A stretch of 64,000 bases of DNA, taken from positions 1 to 64,000 of the forward strand of contig VGGU01000004.1 of assembly GCA_016868475.1 (NCBI GenBank), read 5' to 3'. Source of the DNA: Bacteroidota bacterium. GTDB lineage: Bacteria; Bacteroidota; Bacteroidia; Chitinophagales; Chitinophagaceae. The position numbers and the translations under genes are program-made. Shown here one piece after another: positions 8,406 through 16,622 of this stretch; the stretch's first letter is position 1, and every line of letters begins with the position of its first letter. The notes under the pieces were generated by a model. The model saw nothing but the letters and a program-made list of their open reading frames with translations. It made no database searches and was not told the DNA's origin.

Positions 8406-9269
8406 TTAATATCCGTATTCGTTCAAAAATAATTCATTGTCTCGCCATCTAGGTCTCACTTTTACAAAAAGCTCCAAATAAACTTTTTCTTGCAAAAATG
8501 CTTCGATGTCCTTTCGCGCTTCGGACCCGATTTTTTTTATGGTAGCACCTTGCTGACCCAGAATAATTCCTTTTTGAGTTTCTCTATTTACAATGATATC
8601 AGCAAGAATGCGAACCAACCCTGGCTTTTCTTTAAACTCCCTGACCATCACGGCCGTGTGATAGGGAATCTCTTCCTCCATGGTATCAAAAATCTTACCT
8701 CGGATAATTTCTCCTACAAAAAAACGCGTCTGCAAATCGCTGATTTGATCCGAATCGAAAAAAGGATTGCCTTCTGGTAAAAATGGCAATAGTTCTTGAA
8801 GCAAAAAGGATGTTTTTTCATTTTTTGCCGAAATCGCCACCACTTTTTTACAATAAGGTTTCTTGGAAAAATACAGCATGGCCTCTTGCAATTTGTCTTT
8901 GCCAACTAAGTCCTTTTTATTTAAAACAACAATAGCAGGCACTTTTAATCTTAATGAACTAAACAGTTGGTCACTGCGCTTCCAATCTTGCTTGAGATCC
9001 ACTAAAAGAATAGCCAGGTCTCCATCCTCTAATGCACTTCGCACAGCTCCCATCATACGCTCATGCAGCTTATACTGAGGCTCAATAATACCCGGCGTAT
9101 CAGAAATCACAATCTGGTAATCAGCAGTACTTAGTATTCCTTTAATGCGGTGTCTGGTGGTTTGCACCTTTGAAGAGACAATAGCTAGCTTTTCTCCCAT
9201 CAATGCATTGAGGAGGGTGCTTTTCCCGGCATTTGGGAACCCTAATATGTTTACAAATCCAACACGCAT
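8406..9269 (-). CDS. era: GTPase Era
   Basis: Binds the 3' end of 16S rRNA through a C-terminal KH domain and couples 30S maturation to GTP hydrolysis. The P-loop GFPNAGKS (residues 10-17), DTPG and NKKD are all present, and the KH motif GIILGQQGATIKKIG is near residue 240. The length of 287 residues is typical. It is first in the era-der pair. The upstream neighbour on the same strand is tRNA-fMet with its own terminator, so era needs a separate promoter, which I could not identify with confidence. Confidence 0.97.
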   Translation of the reverse strand: MRVGFVNILGFPNAGKSTLLNALMGEKLAIVSSKVQTTRHRIKGILSTADYQIVISDTPGIIEPQYKLHERMMGAVRSALEDGDLAILLVDLKQDWKRSDQLFSSLRLKVPAIVVLNKKDLVGKDKLQEAMLYFSKKPYCKKVVAISAKNEKTSFLLQELLPFLPEGNPFFDSDQISDLQTRFFVGEIIRGKIFDTMEEEIPYHTAVMVREFKEKPGLVRILADIIVNRETQKGIILGQQGATIKKIGSEARKDIEAFLQEKVYLELFVKVRPRWRDNELFLNEYGY

Positions 9270-9285
9270 GTGAGTCCTATTCCAA

Positions 9286-9310
9286 TTAAAAAGTCCGCCT
9301 GAGGCGGACT
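9286..9310 (-). terminator. Intrinsic terminator of tRNA-fMet
   Basis: Perfect eight-pair stem AGTCCGCC/GGCGGACT with a three-base loop, followed on the minus strand by TTTTTAA. It lies three bases beyond the encoded CCA of the tRNA. Confidence 0.88.
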
Positions 9311-9312
9311 CT

Positions 9313-9387
<75 letters not shown>

Positions 9388-9397
9388 ATCTGGAGTG

Positions 9398-9429
9398 CAA
9401 ATATAGAATTTTTTAGCCCCCCTTCCAAA
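9398..9429 (-). promoter_or_regulatory. Promoter of tRNA-fMet
   Basis: On the minus strand TTTG (9429-9426), 20 bases, then TATATTTG (9405-9398), a full match to the Bacteroidota promoter, ending ten bases before the tRNA. Confidence 0.75.
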
Positions 9430-9502
9430 CAAAGTCTCCAATCATCTATTTTATGTAGGTTTGTGCAGTACAGCACATTTGTTTATTGTGTTGCTCCATG
9501 TT

Positions 9503-9591
9503 TTCGGGGTGTTTCTGATTGAATAATCAGTTGCTGAGATCAAACCCGTTGAACCTGGTCAGGGTAATGCCTGCGAAGGGAAGAAACCGAA
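9503..9591 (+). ncRNA. TPP riboswitch (THI element)
   Basis: The conserved core CTGAGATCAAACC, then GAACCTGGTCAGGGTAATGC and CTGCGAAGGGA are the two sensor arms that bind thiamine pyrophosphate. The closing stem P1 is TTCGG (9503-9507) with CCGAA (9587-9591). It ends about 46 bases before the ATG of the TonB receptor at 9638 and should lower its expression when TPP is plentiful. I see no strong terminator between the aptamer and the gene, so control of translation start is more likely (inference). A possible -7 box TAGGTTTG for this unit is at 9456-9463. The remaining bases 9430-9502 show nothing else. Confidence 0.95.
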
Positions 9592-9637
9592 GCTATTCTT
9601 CTGCGCTACATTCCCTCTACATATTAAATTGTAAACT

Positions 9638-11812
9638 ATGAAGAGGTTGTTCATTGCCATCGGATTGTTACTCACCCAAGTTTCATTTGCACAGAGGCTG
9701 TACAAAATAGATAGTATTCCAAGCGACAGTTTTTATACACTAGCTCCAGTTGCTGTCCGTGCCGTGCGTGTCGGGGAAAACACTCCATTTACCAGAACTA
9801 ACTTATCTAAGAAGGAAATTCAATTGGCCAATCAGGGAGCCGATCTTCCTTTTATACTAAATAATACACCCTCCATAGTCATTAACTCAGATGCCGGAAA
9901 TGGAATCGGATATACGGGAATGCGAATTAGGGGCACTGACGCTACACGTATTAACGTAACCTTAAATGGAGTTCCATTCAATGATGCGGAAAGTCAGGGT
10001 ACTTTTTTTGTAAACTTGCCAGACTTTAGCTCTTCTGCCAGTAGTATACAGATTCAACGGGGTGTGGGGACTTCATCCAATGGACCAGGAGCTTTTGGAG
10101 CCAGCGTTAATATCAGTACGGCAGAGACCGAAAAAGAAAAGTATTTAGAATTTAATAACAGCATTGGCTCATTTGGAAGCCGTAAGCACACTTTACAATT
10201 TGGGACTGGTCAATTAAAGGGGTTTAATTTTTCAGGTCGCCTCTCCTCTATCATGAGCGATGGGTTCATTGACAGAGCAAGTAGTAACCTGCGTTCATTT
10301 TATTTTGGAGCAGGTTACAGTAAGGACAGTAATTCGGCATTACGACTATATGTTTTTTCCGGAAAAGAAAAAACGTATCAAGCCTGGTACGGAGTGAGTG
10401 AACGTGATCTATTAAGTGGAAACAGAACTATTAATTATGCAGGAACTGAAGCATCTGGTTCACCATATAAAAACGAAACAGATAATTACCATCAAACTCA
10501 TTATCAGTTTCACTGGGAAAAAAATAGTAAAAAACAATATCGATTCAGCACTGCGTTTTTTCTAACCAGAGGAAAGGGTTATTACGAACAGTATAAAGCC
10601 AAGGAACGATTTACCAAATATGGTTTGACTCCGCCTACGCTGAATGGAGTAGTTGTAGAGCAGTCGGATTTTATCCGACAACTCTGGTTAGACAACTATT
10701 TCTATGGCAATAACAGCACGTTGCAACTACAAAAGAAAAACACGGAGTGGACAATAGGAACCACGATTGCTCAATATCAAGGTAAGCATTATGGAAAATT
10801 GATATGGGCTTCTATTAGTAGACCAAATTTTCCGCATACTTGGTATAATAACAATGCCACTAAAACTGAGAGCTCCTTCTATATAAAACAGCAAACCAAA
10901 GTGGGTAATGCTGTTTTTTTATACTATGATTTACAAATAAGAACAGTAAATTATCGTATACAGGGTTTTAGAAACAATCCTTCGCTTTTTGTGAACAACC
11001 ACTATACTTTCTTTAACCCAAAAATTGGCGTCACTTATCGCTCAGCAGGATGGAGGGCATATGCTTCTATAAGCAGCGGTGCGAAAGAACCAAGCCGAGA
11101 CGATTTTGAGGCAGGAACTGCCACGCAACCATTACCTGAGAAGTTATACGATCTGGAACTAGGATTGGAAAGAAAAACAACAAGACTAAATACGGCCATC
11201 ACCTGCTATGCAATGCAATACAAGAACCAGTTGATTTTAACTGGTAAAATCAATGACGTGGGTGCATACACCCGAACCAATGTACCAAACAGTCAAAGAC
11301 TTGGTGTAGAACTTGAGGCCTCCTATATAATAAAAAAATGGATAACCACAGGTGGCAATCTTTCGTTCAGTCAAAATAGAGTAAAGAACCTGGAGGAATA
11401 CATTGATGATTATGACAATGGCGGGCAAATAAAAAAGGTTTACAACCGCTCTACTCTCGCCTTTTCTCCTGCATGGATAGCGAATCAGTATATAACCATT
11501 ACGCTGGTAAAAAAAGTAGAAGTATCACTATTTAGACGATACGTAAGCAGACAGTACCTGGACAACACAGCAAATATTCAACGCTCCTTAGACCCATTTT
11601 TTGTGCAAGACTTACGCATTAACTATTCTTTACAAACAAAAGGAAAGTACAGATTGATGTTCATTGCACAGGTCAATAATTTAACCAATACCAAGTACGA
11701 ACCTAATGGTTATACATTCAGTTATTTTTATGGAGGAACAGTTCAAACCGAGAACTACTATTTCCCCATGGCAGGCAGAAACTACCTGTTAACCATAAAC
11801 ATTAAAAGATAA
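9638..11812 (+). CDS. TonB-dependent outer membrane receptor, predicted thiamine importer
   Basis: 724 residues: signal peptide (MKRLFIAIGLLLTQVSFAQ), then a plug domain (about 45-155, with NNTPSIVINSDAGNGIGYTG, RIRGTD and LNGVPFNDAESQG), then a beta-barrel ending in YLLTINIKR. There is no N-terminal carboxypeptidase-like domain, unlike SusC. The substrate is inferred from the TPP riboswitch just upstream; TPP-controlled outer membrane thiamine receptors are known in Bacteroides (OMthi). No inner-membrane thiamine transporter (PnuT) or thiamine synthesis gene is adjacent, so the partner must be elsewhere. It could take up thiamine, TPP or a precursor; the sequence does not say which. Confidence 0.88.
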   Translation: MKRLFIAIGLLLTQVSFAQRLYKIDSIPSDSFYTLAPVAVRAVRVGENTPFTRTNLSKKEIQLANQGADLPFILNNTPSIVINSDAGNGIGYTGMRIRGTDATRINVTLNGVPFNDAESQGTFFVNLPDFSSSASSIQIQRGVGTSSNGPGAFGASVNISTAETEKEKYLEFNNSIGSFGSRKHTLQFGTGQLKGFNFSGRLSSIMSDGFIDRASSNLRSFYFGAGYSKDSNSALRLYVFSGKEKTYQAWYGVSERDLLSGNRTINYAGTEASGSPYKNETDNYHQTHYQFHWEKNSKKQYRFSTAFFLTRGKGYYEQYKAKERFTKYGLTPPTLNGVVVEQSDFIRQLWLDNYFYGNNSTLQLQKKNTEWTIGTTIAQYQGKHYGKLIWASISRPNFPHTWYNNNATKTESSFYIKQQTKVGNAVFLYYDLQIRTVNYRIQGFRNNPSLFVNNHYTFFNPKIGVTYRSAGWRAYASISSGAKEPSRDDFEAGTATQPLPEKLYDLELGLERKTTRLNTAITCYAMQYKNQLILTGKINDVGAYTRTNVPNSQRLGVELEASYIIKKWITTGGNLSFSQNRVKNLEEYIDDYDNGGQIKKVYNRSTLAFSPAWIANQYITITLVKKVEVSLFRRYVSRQYLDNTANIQRSLDPFFVQDLRINYSLQTKGKYRLMFIAQVNNLTNTKYEPNGYTFSYFYGGTVQTENYYFPMAGRNYLLTINIKR

Positions 11813-11818
11813 TCACCA

Positions 11819-12610
11819 CTACCTAATGGAGTCCATGCGCGGGCGAGCTTCCTGCAACCAAATGTCTATCAATTGACCTGGTCGAATCGTTTGAGCTACT
11901 TTGTCCTCATTCAAGGTTTGGGGACTTTGCTTAAAGATCCAAGCTGCTGCAGTGTCCTGAACTCCTGATTCTACTACAATTGCCCCGAAAGAAAGGCCTA
12001 CACTATCCAGCAGCGTTTTAGCATTTATAAAATTCATACCAATAAGGGATGGCACCAATATAGGCTGATTCCCTACCCCGTCTCCTAACACCAATGTAAT
12101 ACCAGTACCTTTTTTAATTTTAGTTCCAGGGGCTATTTGCTGACCATTATAACGTTGTTCCAGCACTGCATTTCGGGCAAAATCAGGTCTGAACAATGTA
12201 TCCTTCACTCGCAAATCCATTGTATTTAAAACCACTTCTGCATTTCTAAAGCTGTAACCTATCAAATTTGGCATTTCCATCAATGGAGGTTCTACGCTTC
12301 GTATAATTAGTAAAATGGTACGATTGGCTTTTACCACTTCATCTGCATCTGGAAATTGTTTGACAATTTGTAATGGAGGAATAGAATCAACGTATACAGA
12401 GTCCTGTACTTCCCAATCAAAACCCGTGCTGTCTAAAATACTTTTTGCCTCCTCCAAACTTTTTCCAACTAAGGAGGGAATAGTAGCAATTTTTCGTTGG
12501 TCTGTTAGCCATTCCAATGAAAGTAAAAAAAGTCCGAACAAAACAACAGCCACCACAACCCCCGCAATTATGTTTACTCCTAGTGACCTTTTAGTGATAA
12601 AATCAAACAT
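11819..12610 (-). CDS. Membrane-anchored protein with three PASTA domains
   Basis: 263 residues: a short cytoplasmic start, one transmembrane helix (about 12-34), then three PASTA repeats in the periplasm (about 42-110, 112-180 and 186-255), recognised by IPSLVGKSLEEAKSILDSTG, MPNLIGYSFRNAEVVLNTM and VPSLIGMNFINAKTLLDSVG. PASTA repeats bind peptidoglycan pieces in Gram-positive kinases and penicillin-binding proteins; here there is no kinase or transpeptidase domain. It follows ddl by nine bases in the same operon, which fits a cell-wall role. Exact function unknown. Confidence 0.88.
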   Translation of the reverse strand: MFDFITKRSLGVNIIAGVVVAVVLFGLFLLSLEWLTDQRKIATIPSLVGKSLEEAKSILDSTGFDWEVQDSVYVDSIPPLQIVKQFPDADEVVKANRTILLIIRSVEPPLMEMPNLIGYSFRNAEVVLNTMDLRVKDTLFRPDFARNAVLEQRYNGQQIAPGTKIKKGTGITLVLGDGVGNQPILVPSLIGMNFINAKTLLDSVGLSFGAIVVESGVQDTAAAWIFKQSPQTLNEDKVAQTIRPGQLIDIWLQEARPRMDSIR

Positions 12611-12619
12611 AGCTTATAA

Positions 12620-13624
12620 CTACCTCTGTTGATTGGTTAGGCAATCTGTTACTAATTGATCGTAAAATGCAGCTAAGGTCCAACCCATAGTTATTACTTG
12701 CTGCGGTATGATACTGGCTTCGCTTTGTCCTGGTATTGAATTTAGTTCAAGCATATAAGGACGCTGTTCCTTTTCGTGGTAAATAAAGTCGATGCGAACC
12801 ACTCCCCTACATTGAAAAGTCTGATAAACGTGCTTAGCCATTGAAATGAGTTGATCAGCCCATGTAGTTGGAATTATTGCAGGCGTGATCTCTGTTGATT
12901 TCCCCTGGTATTTTGCCTCAAAATCAAAAAAGGGCATGTCAGGGTTAGCGCTAACTTCTGTAATTGGTAATACCGTGATAGTCCCGCCCCCATTGAACAC
13001 TCCAACAGTAAACTCTCTTCCAGGAATCATTTCCTCAACTAAAACCTGAGCATCTTCTTGAAAAGCTTTTTCAATAGCTTGATATAACACTGTACCCGGC
13101 TGATTCACTTTAGACATGCCAATGCTGGAACCCCCATTATTAGGTTTCACAAAAACAGGTAATTGAAGTGACGATACACTTTTTTCCCAATCCATTTCAT
13201 CACCGCGAATCAACAATACGGATTTTGCTACCGGAATTCCGGCAGCACCAGCAAATGCTGTTGCCACTCTTTTATTAAAGGTAATGGCAGAAGTAAAAGC
13301 ATTGCAACTGGTGTATGGTAGTCCAATCATTTCAAAGTAACCTGGCAACTTCCCATCTTCTCCAGGTGTCCCGTGCATAGCCACGAATGCAACATCAAAA
13401 ATCAACCTCTTGTCTGAAAGCGCTACTGTAAAATCATTCTTATCAACTGGCCAGCGAAGCCCTGTTTCATCCTGATAGTACCACCCTTCTTGAGTAATAT
13501 CAATCCAATAAGTTTTATACTTAGCAGAATCCAGCTGTTGCTGGATAGTACGAGCAGTCCGATAGGAGATGACAGACTCCCCTGAATAGCCACCTGTTAC
13601 CAGTGCAATATGAATGAGCGACAT
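12620..13624 (-). CDS. ddl: D-alanine--D-alanine ligase
   Basis: Joins two D-alanines with ATP for peptidoglycan precursor synthesis. It is an ATP-grasp protein of 334 residues with GGYSGESVIS at the start, AMHGTPGEDG, VKPNNGGSSIG (ATP binding), VEEMIPGREFTVGV and the metal-binding MLELNSIPGQSEASIIPQQ near the end. It lies between ferredoxin (eight-base gap) and the PASTA protein (nine-base gap), forming a minus-strand operon of three. Confidence 0.96.
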   Translation of the reverse strand: MSLIHIALVTGGYSGESVISYRTARTIQQQLDSAKYKTYWIDITQEGWYYQDETGLRWPVDKNDFTVALSDKRLIFDVAFVAMHGTPGEDGKLPGYFEMIGLPYTSCNAFTSAITFNKRVATAFAGAAGIPVAKSVLLIRGDEMDWEKSVSSLQLPVFVKPNNGGSSIGMSKVNQPGTVLYQAIEKAFQEDAQVLVEEMIPGREFTVGVFNGGGTITVLPITEVSANPDMPFFDFEAKYQGKSTEITPAIIPTTWADQLISMAKHVYQTFQCRGVVRIDFIYHEKEQRPYMLELNSIPGQSEASIIPQQVITMGWTLAAFYDQLVTDCLTNQQR

Positions 13625-13632
13625 GTTGCTGA

Positions 13633-13980
13633 CTAGATATGAAGTTTATCTTTCTTACTAAGCAACTCCTCTACAGTTTCGCGATAGAGTTCGTCAGGAA
13701 TACAACAATCAACCGGACAAACAGCTGCGCATTGTGGCTCCTCATGGAAACCCTGACACTCAGTGCATTTATTCGGAGAAATGTAGTAAGCATCCTCAGC
13801 TATAGGTGCGTTCTTTTGCTGGGCTTCAACTGCTGTTCCATCCATTAATACAAAACTTCCCTTCACTGTAGTGCCGTCAGCAATGGCCCATTCTACTCCG
13901 CCCTCATAAATGGCATTGTTAGGACATTCTGGTTCGCAAGCACCGCAATTGATACATTCTTCAGTAATCTTTATTGCCAT
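13633..13980 (-). CDS. 2[4Fe-4S] ferredoxin
   Basis: 115-residue electron carrier. The first cluster site is CINCGACEPECP and the second is CTECQGFHEEPQCAAVCP, where the spacing between the second and third cysteine is extended, as in the Allochromatium/YfhL type with low redox potential. A 40-residue insert separates the two motifs. It is the first gene of the fdx-ddl-PASTA operon and is divergent from the LuxC-type reductase gene; the partner enzyme cannot be told from sequence. Confidence 0.93.
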   Translation of the reverse strand: MAIKITEECINCGACEPECPNNAIYEGGVEWAIADGTTVKGSFVLMDGTAVEAQQKNAPIAEDAYYISPNKCTECQGFHEEPQCAAVCPVDCCIPDELYRETVEELLSKKDKLHI

Positions 13981-14017
13981 AAAATGGTAATTAGTTGTGG
14001 AGTAATTTTGTGTTCTA

Positions 14018-14047
14018 CAAATTTAACGGACCAGCATGAAACTACAA
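14018..14047 (-). promoter_or_regulatory. Promoter of fdx-ddl-PASTA operon
   Basis: On the minus strand TTG (14047-14045), 19 bases, then TAAATTTG (14025-14018), 37 bases before the ferredoxin ATG. A plus-strand TAATTTTG (14003-14010) in the same gap may serve the LuxC gene, but I see no -33 match for it. Confidence 0.5.
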
Positions 14048-15058
14048 GACCGAATTTCTTTACTTGCCCGACTAGGCTCTTATATGCAAAGTCAGGAACC
14101 GGACTGGCTTACCGCTCAGGAGAGAGCATCGAGTGAAAACGGGTGGTTCATTCCCTCCTTTTTGAGCACTGCAATAGTTTCTATTGCCAAAAATTGGCTT
14201 ACCGAAGAAGCTTTAACAAATTGGGCAGCCACTGAGCAAGTTCCAGATGAGCAAACCAACCCCCAACTGGTGGGACTGGTGATGGCCGGCAACATCCCTT
14301 TGGTGGGATTTCATGATTGGCTTTGTGTTTTTATTACGGGTAATCATGCACAAATAAAACTCTCTTCAAAGGATAAGATTTTGTTTGCCCACTTATTAAA
14401 TAAACTCTGCGAATGGGCCCCTTCTTTAAACGCCACCAATCAATTGGCGGAACGCTTAAATGGGTGTAACGCGTATATAGCTACCGGGAGCAACAATTCC
14501 TCCCGGTACTTCAATTTTTACTTTAGCAAATACCCGCATATCATTCGCAAGAACAAAACCTCAGTTGGAGTTTTACAGGGTAATGAAACCAGAGAAGAAC
14601 TAGAACAATTAGCCTTGGATGTTCATCTTTACTTCGGCTTGGGATGCAGAAATGTTACTAAGCTTTACCTGCCATCAGATTTCAATTTTATTCCACTATT
14701 AGAAGCTTTTAAGCAATATAATTGGCTTTCGGATTTTCACAAATACAAAAACAATTACGACTACAATTTGGCGTTGTACATCCTGAACAAGCAATACTAT
14801 ATGACCAACGGCTCTATTTTATTGGTTGAAGAAAAAAATTGTTTTGCTCCTGTCAGTCAACTTAATTACGAGTTTGTGGATAATGCTGAGGCTTTGGCTC
14901 TTGAATTAAAAGGCCACCCGGACGTTCAAGCTATAGTAGGCAGGGACTATTTACCCTTTGGGCAAAGTCAGCACCCTTCTTTAGCAGATTATGCAGACGG
15001 AGTAAACACTTTAACTTTTTTGAACAAAGAAATGTTAAACTGGCACCCTACCCTGTGA
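14036..15058 (+). CDS. Acyl-CoA reductase, LuxC family
   Basis: 340 residues with the conserved segment FGLGCRNVTKLYLPS, which holds the predicted catalytic cysteine of LuxC-type fatty acyl-CoA/ACP reductases. Others in the family make aldehydes from acyl thioesters using NADPH. No luxA, luxB, luxD or luxE lies nearby, so light production is very unlikely; LuxC homologues are widespread in Bacteroidota, where the product is not established. It is about 150 residues shorter than Vibrio LuxC, lacking much of the N-terminal part. It shares a 55-base promoter gap with the ferredoxin. Confidence 0.8.
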   Translation: MKLQDRISLLARLGSYMQSQEPDWLTAQERASSENGWFIPSFLSTAIVSIAKNWLTEEALTNWAATEQVPDEQTNPQLVGLVMAGNIPLVGFHDWLCVFITGNHAQIKLSSKDKILFAHLLNKLCEWAPSLNATNQLAERLNGCNAYIATGSNNSSRYFNFYFSKYPHIIRKNKTSVGVLQGNETREELEQLALDVHLYFGLGCRNVTKLYLPSDFNFIPLLEAFKQYNWLSDFHKYKNNYDYNLALYILNKQYYMTNGSILLVEEKNCFAPVSQLNYEFVDNAEALALELKGHPDVQAIVGRDYLPFGQSQHPSLADYADGVNTLTFLNKEMLNWHPTL

Positions 15059-15131
15059 AGCAGACTGACAGTTTGTTATTTTGCAAACCAGGCATAAAAT
15101 TTGCTCACGCTCAACAAATCGTTCTCTACCT

Positions 15132-16622
15132 ATGAATTGGAAACAATTATTGCTGATCATCGGAATCAGTACAGTAACATCAGTTAGCAGTGTTTGGCTA
15201 TATGGAAAGTTTGCCAACCCTAATGCTGCCCAATTTGCGCAATCTACAGATGGAAAAACTCCGGCTAATTATGCTGGTTTTTTCAATGGAGCCCCGGGAG
15301 CAGAAGCCACCGATTTTACCAAGGCGGCTCAAGCAGCTGTTCCGGCAGTGGTGCATATTAAAACTAAAACCCCCGCCAAAAAAATCACCAACCAATTGCC
15401 TCGCAACCGGGGAGGAATGTTTGACGATTTTTTTGATCAGTTTTTCAATAATCCCCAAATTCAACCGGAACAACGTGCGTCAGGAAGCGGCGTGCTTATT
15501 AGCGACGATGGCTACATCGTAACCAACAATCACGTGATTACTGACGGAGGAAACGGCATAGCAGAAGAGATCAATGTTACCTTAAACAATAAAAAAACTT
15601 ATAAAGCAAAAGTGATTGGGAAAGACCCAAGCAGTGATATTGCGGTATTAAAAATTGACGGCACAGGATTCCCCTATCTTATTTATGGAAATTCTGACCT
15701 GGTAAAGTTGGGGCAATGGGTATTAGCCATTGGTTACCCCCTCACGCTTGAAACAACCGTAACTGCTGGCATTGTCAGTGCAAAGGGCCGATCTATTGGC
15801 GTAAACGGACGTCAAAGTCAAACACCAATTGAATCCTTTATTCAAACTGATGCCGCCGTAAACCAAGGAAACAGTGGTGGTGCTTTGATCACTACAGACG
15901 GGCAGTTGGTTGGCATCAACTCTGCTATTTATGCTCCTACAGGAACCTATGCGGGGTATTCATTTGCCATTCCAATTAACCTCGCTAAAAAAATAGTAAA
16001 CGATCTAATAAAATTCGGAGATGTAAAAAGACCTTATTTGGGTATTATGTCTGATGGCCGAAATGTAAATGCCACAGATGGCGTCTATGTAGGCACGGTA
16101 GCTCCAGATGGTGCTGCTGCAGCAGCAGGGCTAAGAAAAGGAGACATCATAAAAAAAATAAATGAGGTTCCTATTACATCCTGGAGTGAACTACAAGGCA
16201 CCATTGCTTCATTGAACGCTGGTGAAAAAATTTCAATTCTCTACAAAAGAGAGGGTAAAGAATACACCACCACTGCATTATTAAAAGCCGACCAGGGTAA
16301 TTTTGAAAATATCTTAGCAACCTCATTGGGCGAATTGCTTGGGGCTGAGCTGGAAAATGCCGATAAAAAAGTAGCGTTGCGTAATGAGGCTGAAGGCGGA
16401 ATTCGGGTTAAGCGTATTCTGAAAGGTGGCCCACTTAGCAGAACAAGAATGCAAGAAGAATTTATCATCATCAGTGTTAATGGCGCTTCAGTAAAAACTA
16501 TCGATGAGTTAAGCAAAGCAATTGCTGCTGTGCGTAGCGAAAACTTAAATCTGGAAGGTTTCTACGACGGCTATGAAGGGCTATATCGGTACCCGGTAAT
16601 GCTTGCTCAAGAGGAGGAATAA
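15132..16622 (+). CDS. Periplasmic serine protease, HtrA/Deg family
   Basis: A trypsin-like protease and chaperone for damaged envelope proteins. After an N-terminal membrane anchor or uncleaved signal (MNWKQLLLIIGISTVTSVSS) comes the protease domain with His134 (TNNHV), Asp169 (PSSDIAVLKI) and Ser248 (NQGNSGGA), then two PDZ domains (about 305-385 and 405-490). The frame is open to 15081, but the ATG at 15132 gives a normal signal sequence, so I start there. It ends one base before the convergent amylase gene. Confidence 0.95.
   Translation: MNWKQLLLIIGISTVTSVSSVWLYGKFANPNAAQFAQSTDGKTPANYAGFFNGAPGAEATDFTKAAQAAVPAVVHIKTKTPAKKITNQLPRNRGGMFDDFFDQFFNNPQIQPEQRASGSGVLISDDGYIVTNNHVITDGGNGIAEEINVTLNNKKTYKAKVIGKDPSSDIAVLKIDGTGFPYLIYGNSDLVKLGQWVLAIGYPLTLETTVTAGIVSAKGRSIGVNGRQSQTPIESFIQTDAAVNQGNSGGALITTDGQLVGINSAIYAPTGTYAGYSFAIPINLAKKIVNDLIKFGDVKRPYLGIMSDGRNVNATDGVYVGTVAPDGAAAAAGLRKGDIIKKINEVPITSWSELQGTIASLNAGEKISILYKREGKEYTTTALLKADQGNFENILATSLGELLGAELENADKKVALRNEAEGGIRVKRILKGGPLSRTRMQEEFIIISVNGASVKTIDELSKAIAAVRSENLNLEGFYDGYEGLYRYPVMLAQEEE

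Noticed and set aside
14036-15058. Bioluminescence locus suggested by the LuxC match
   Set aside because: No luxA, luxB, luxD or luxE within the window, and LuxC homologues are common in dark Bacteroidota.
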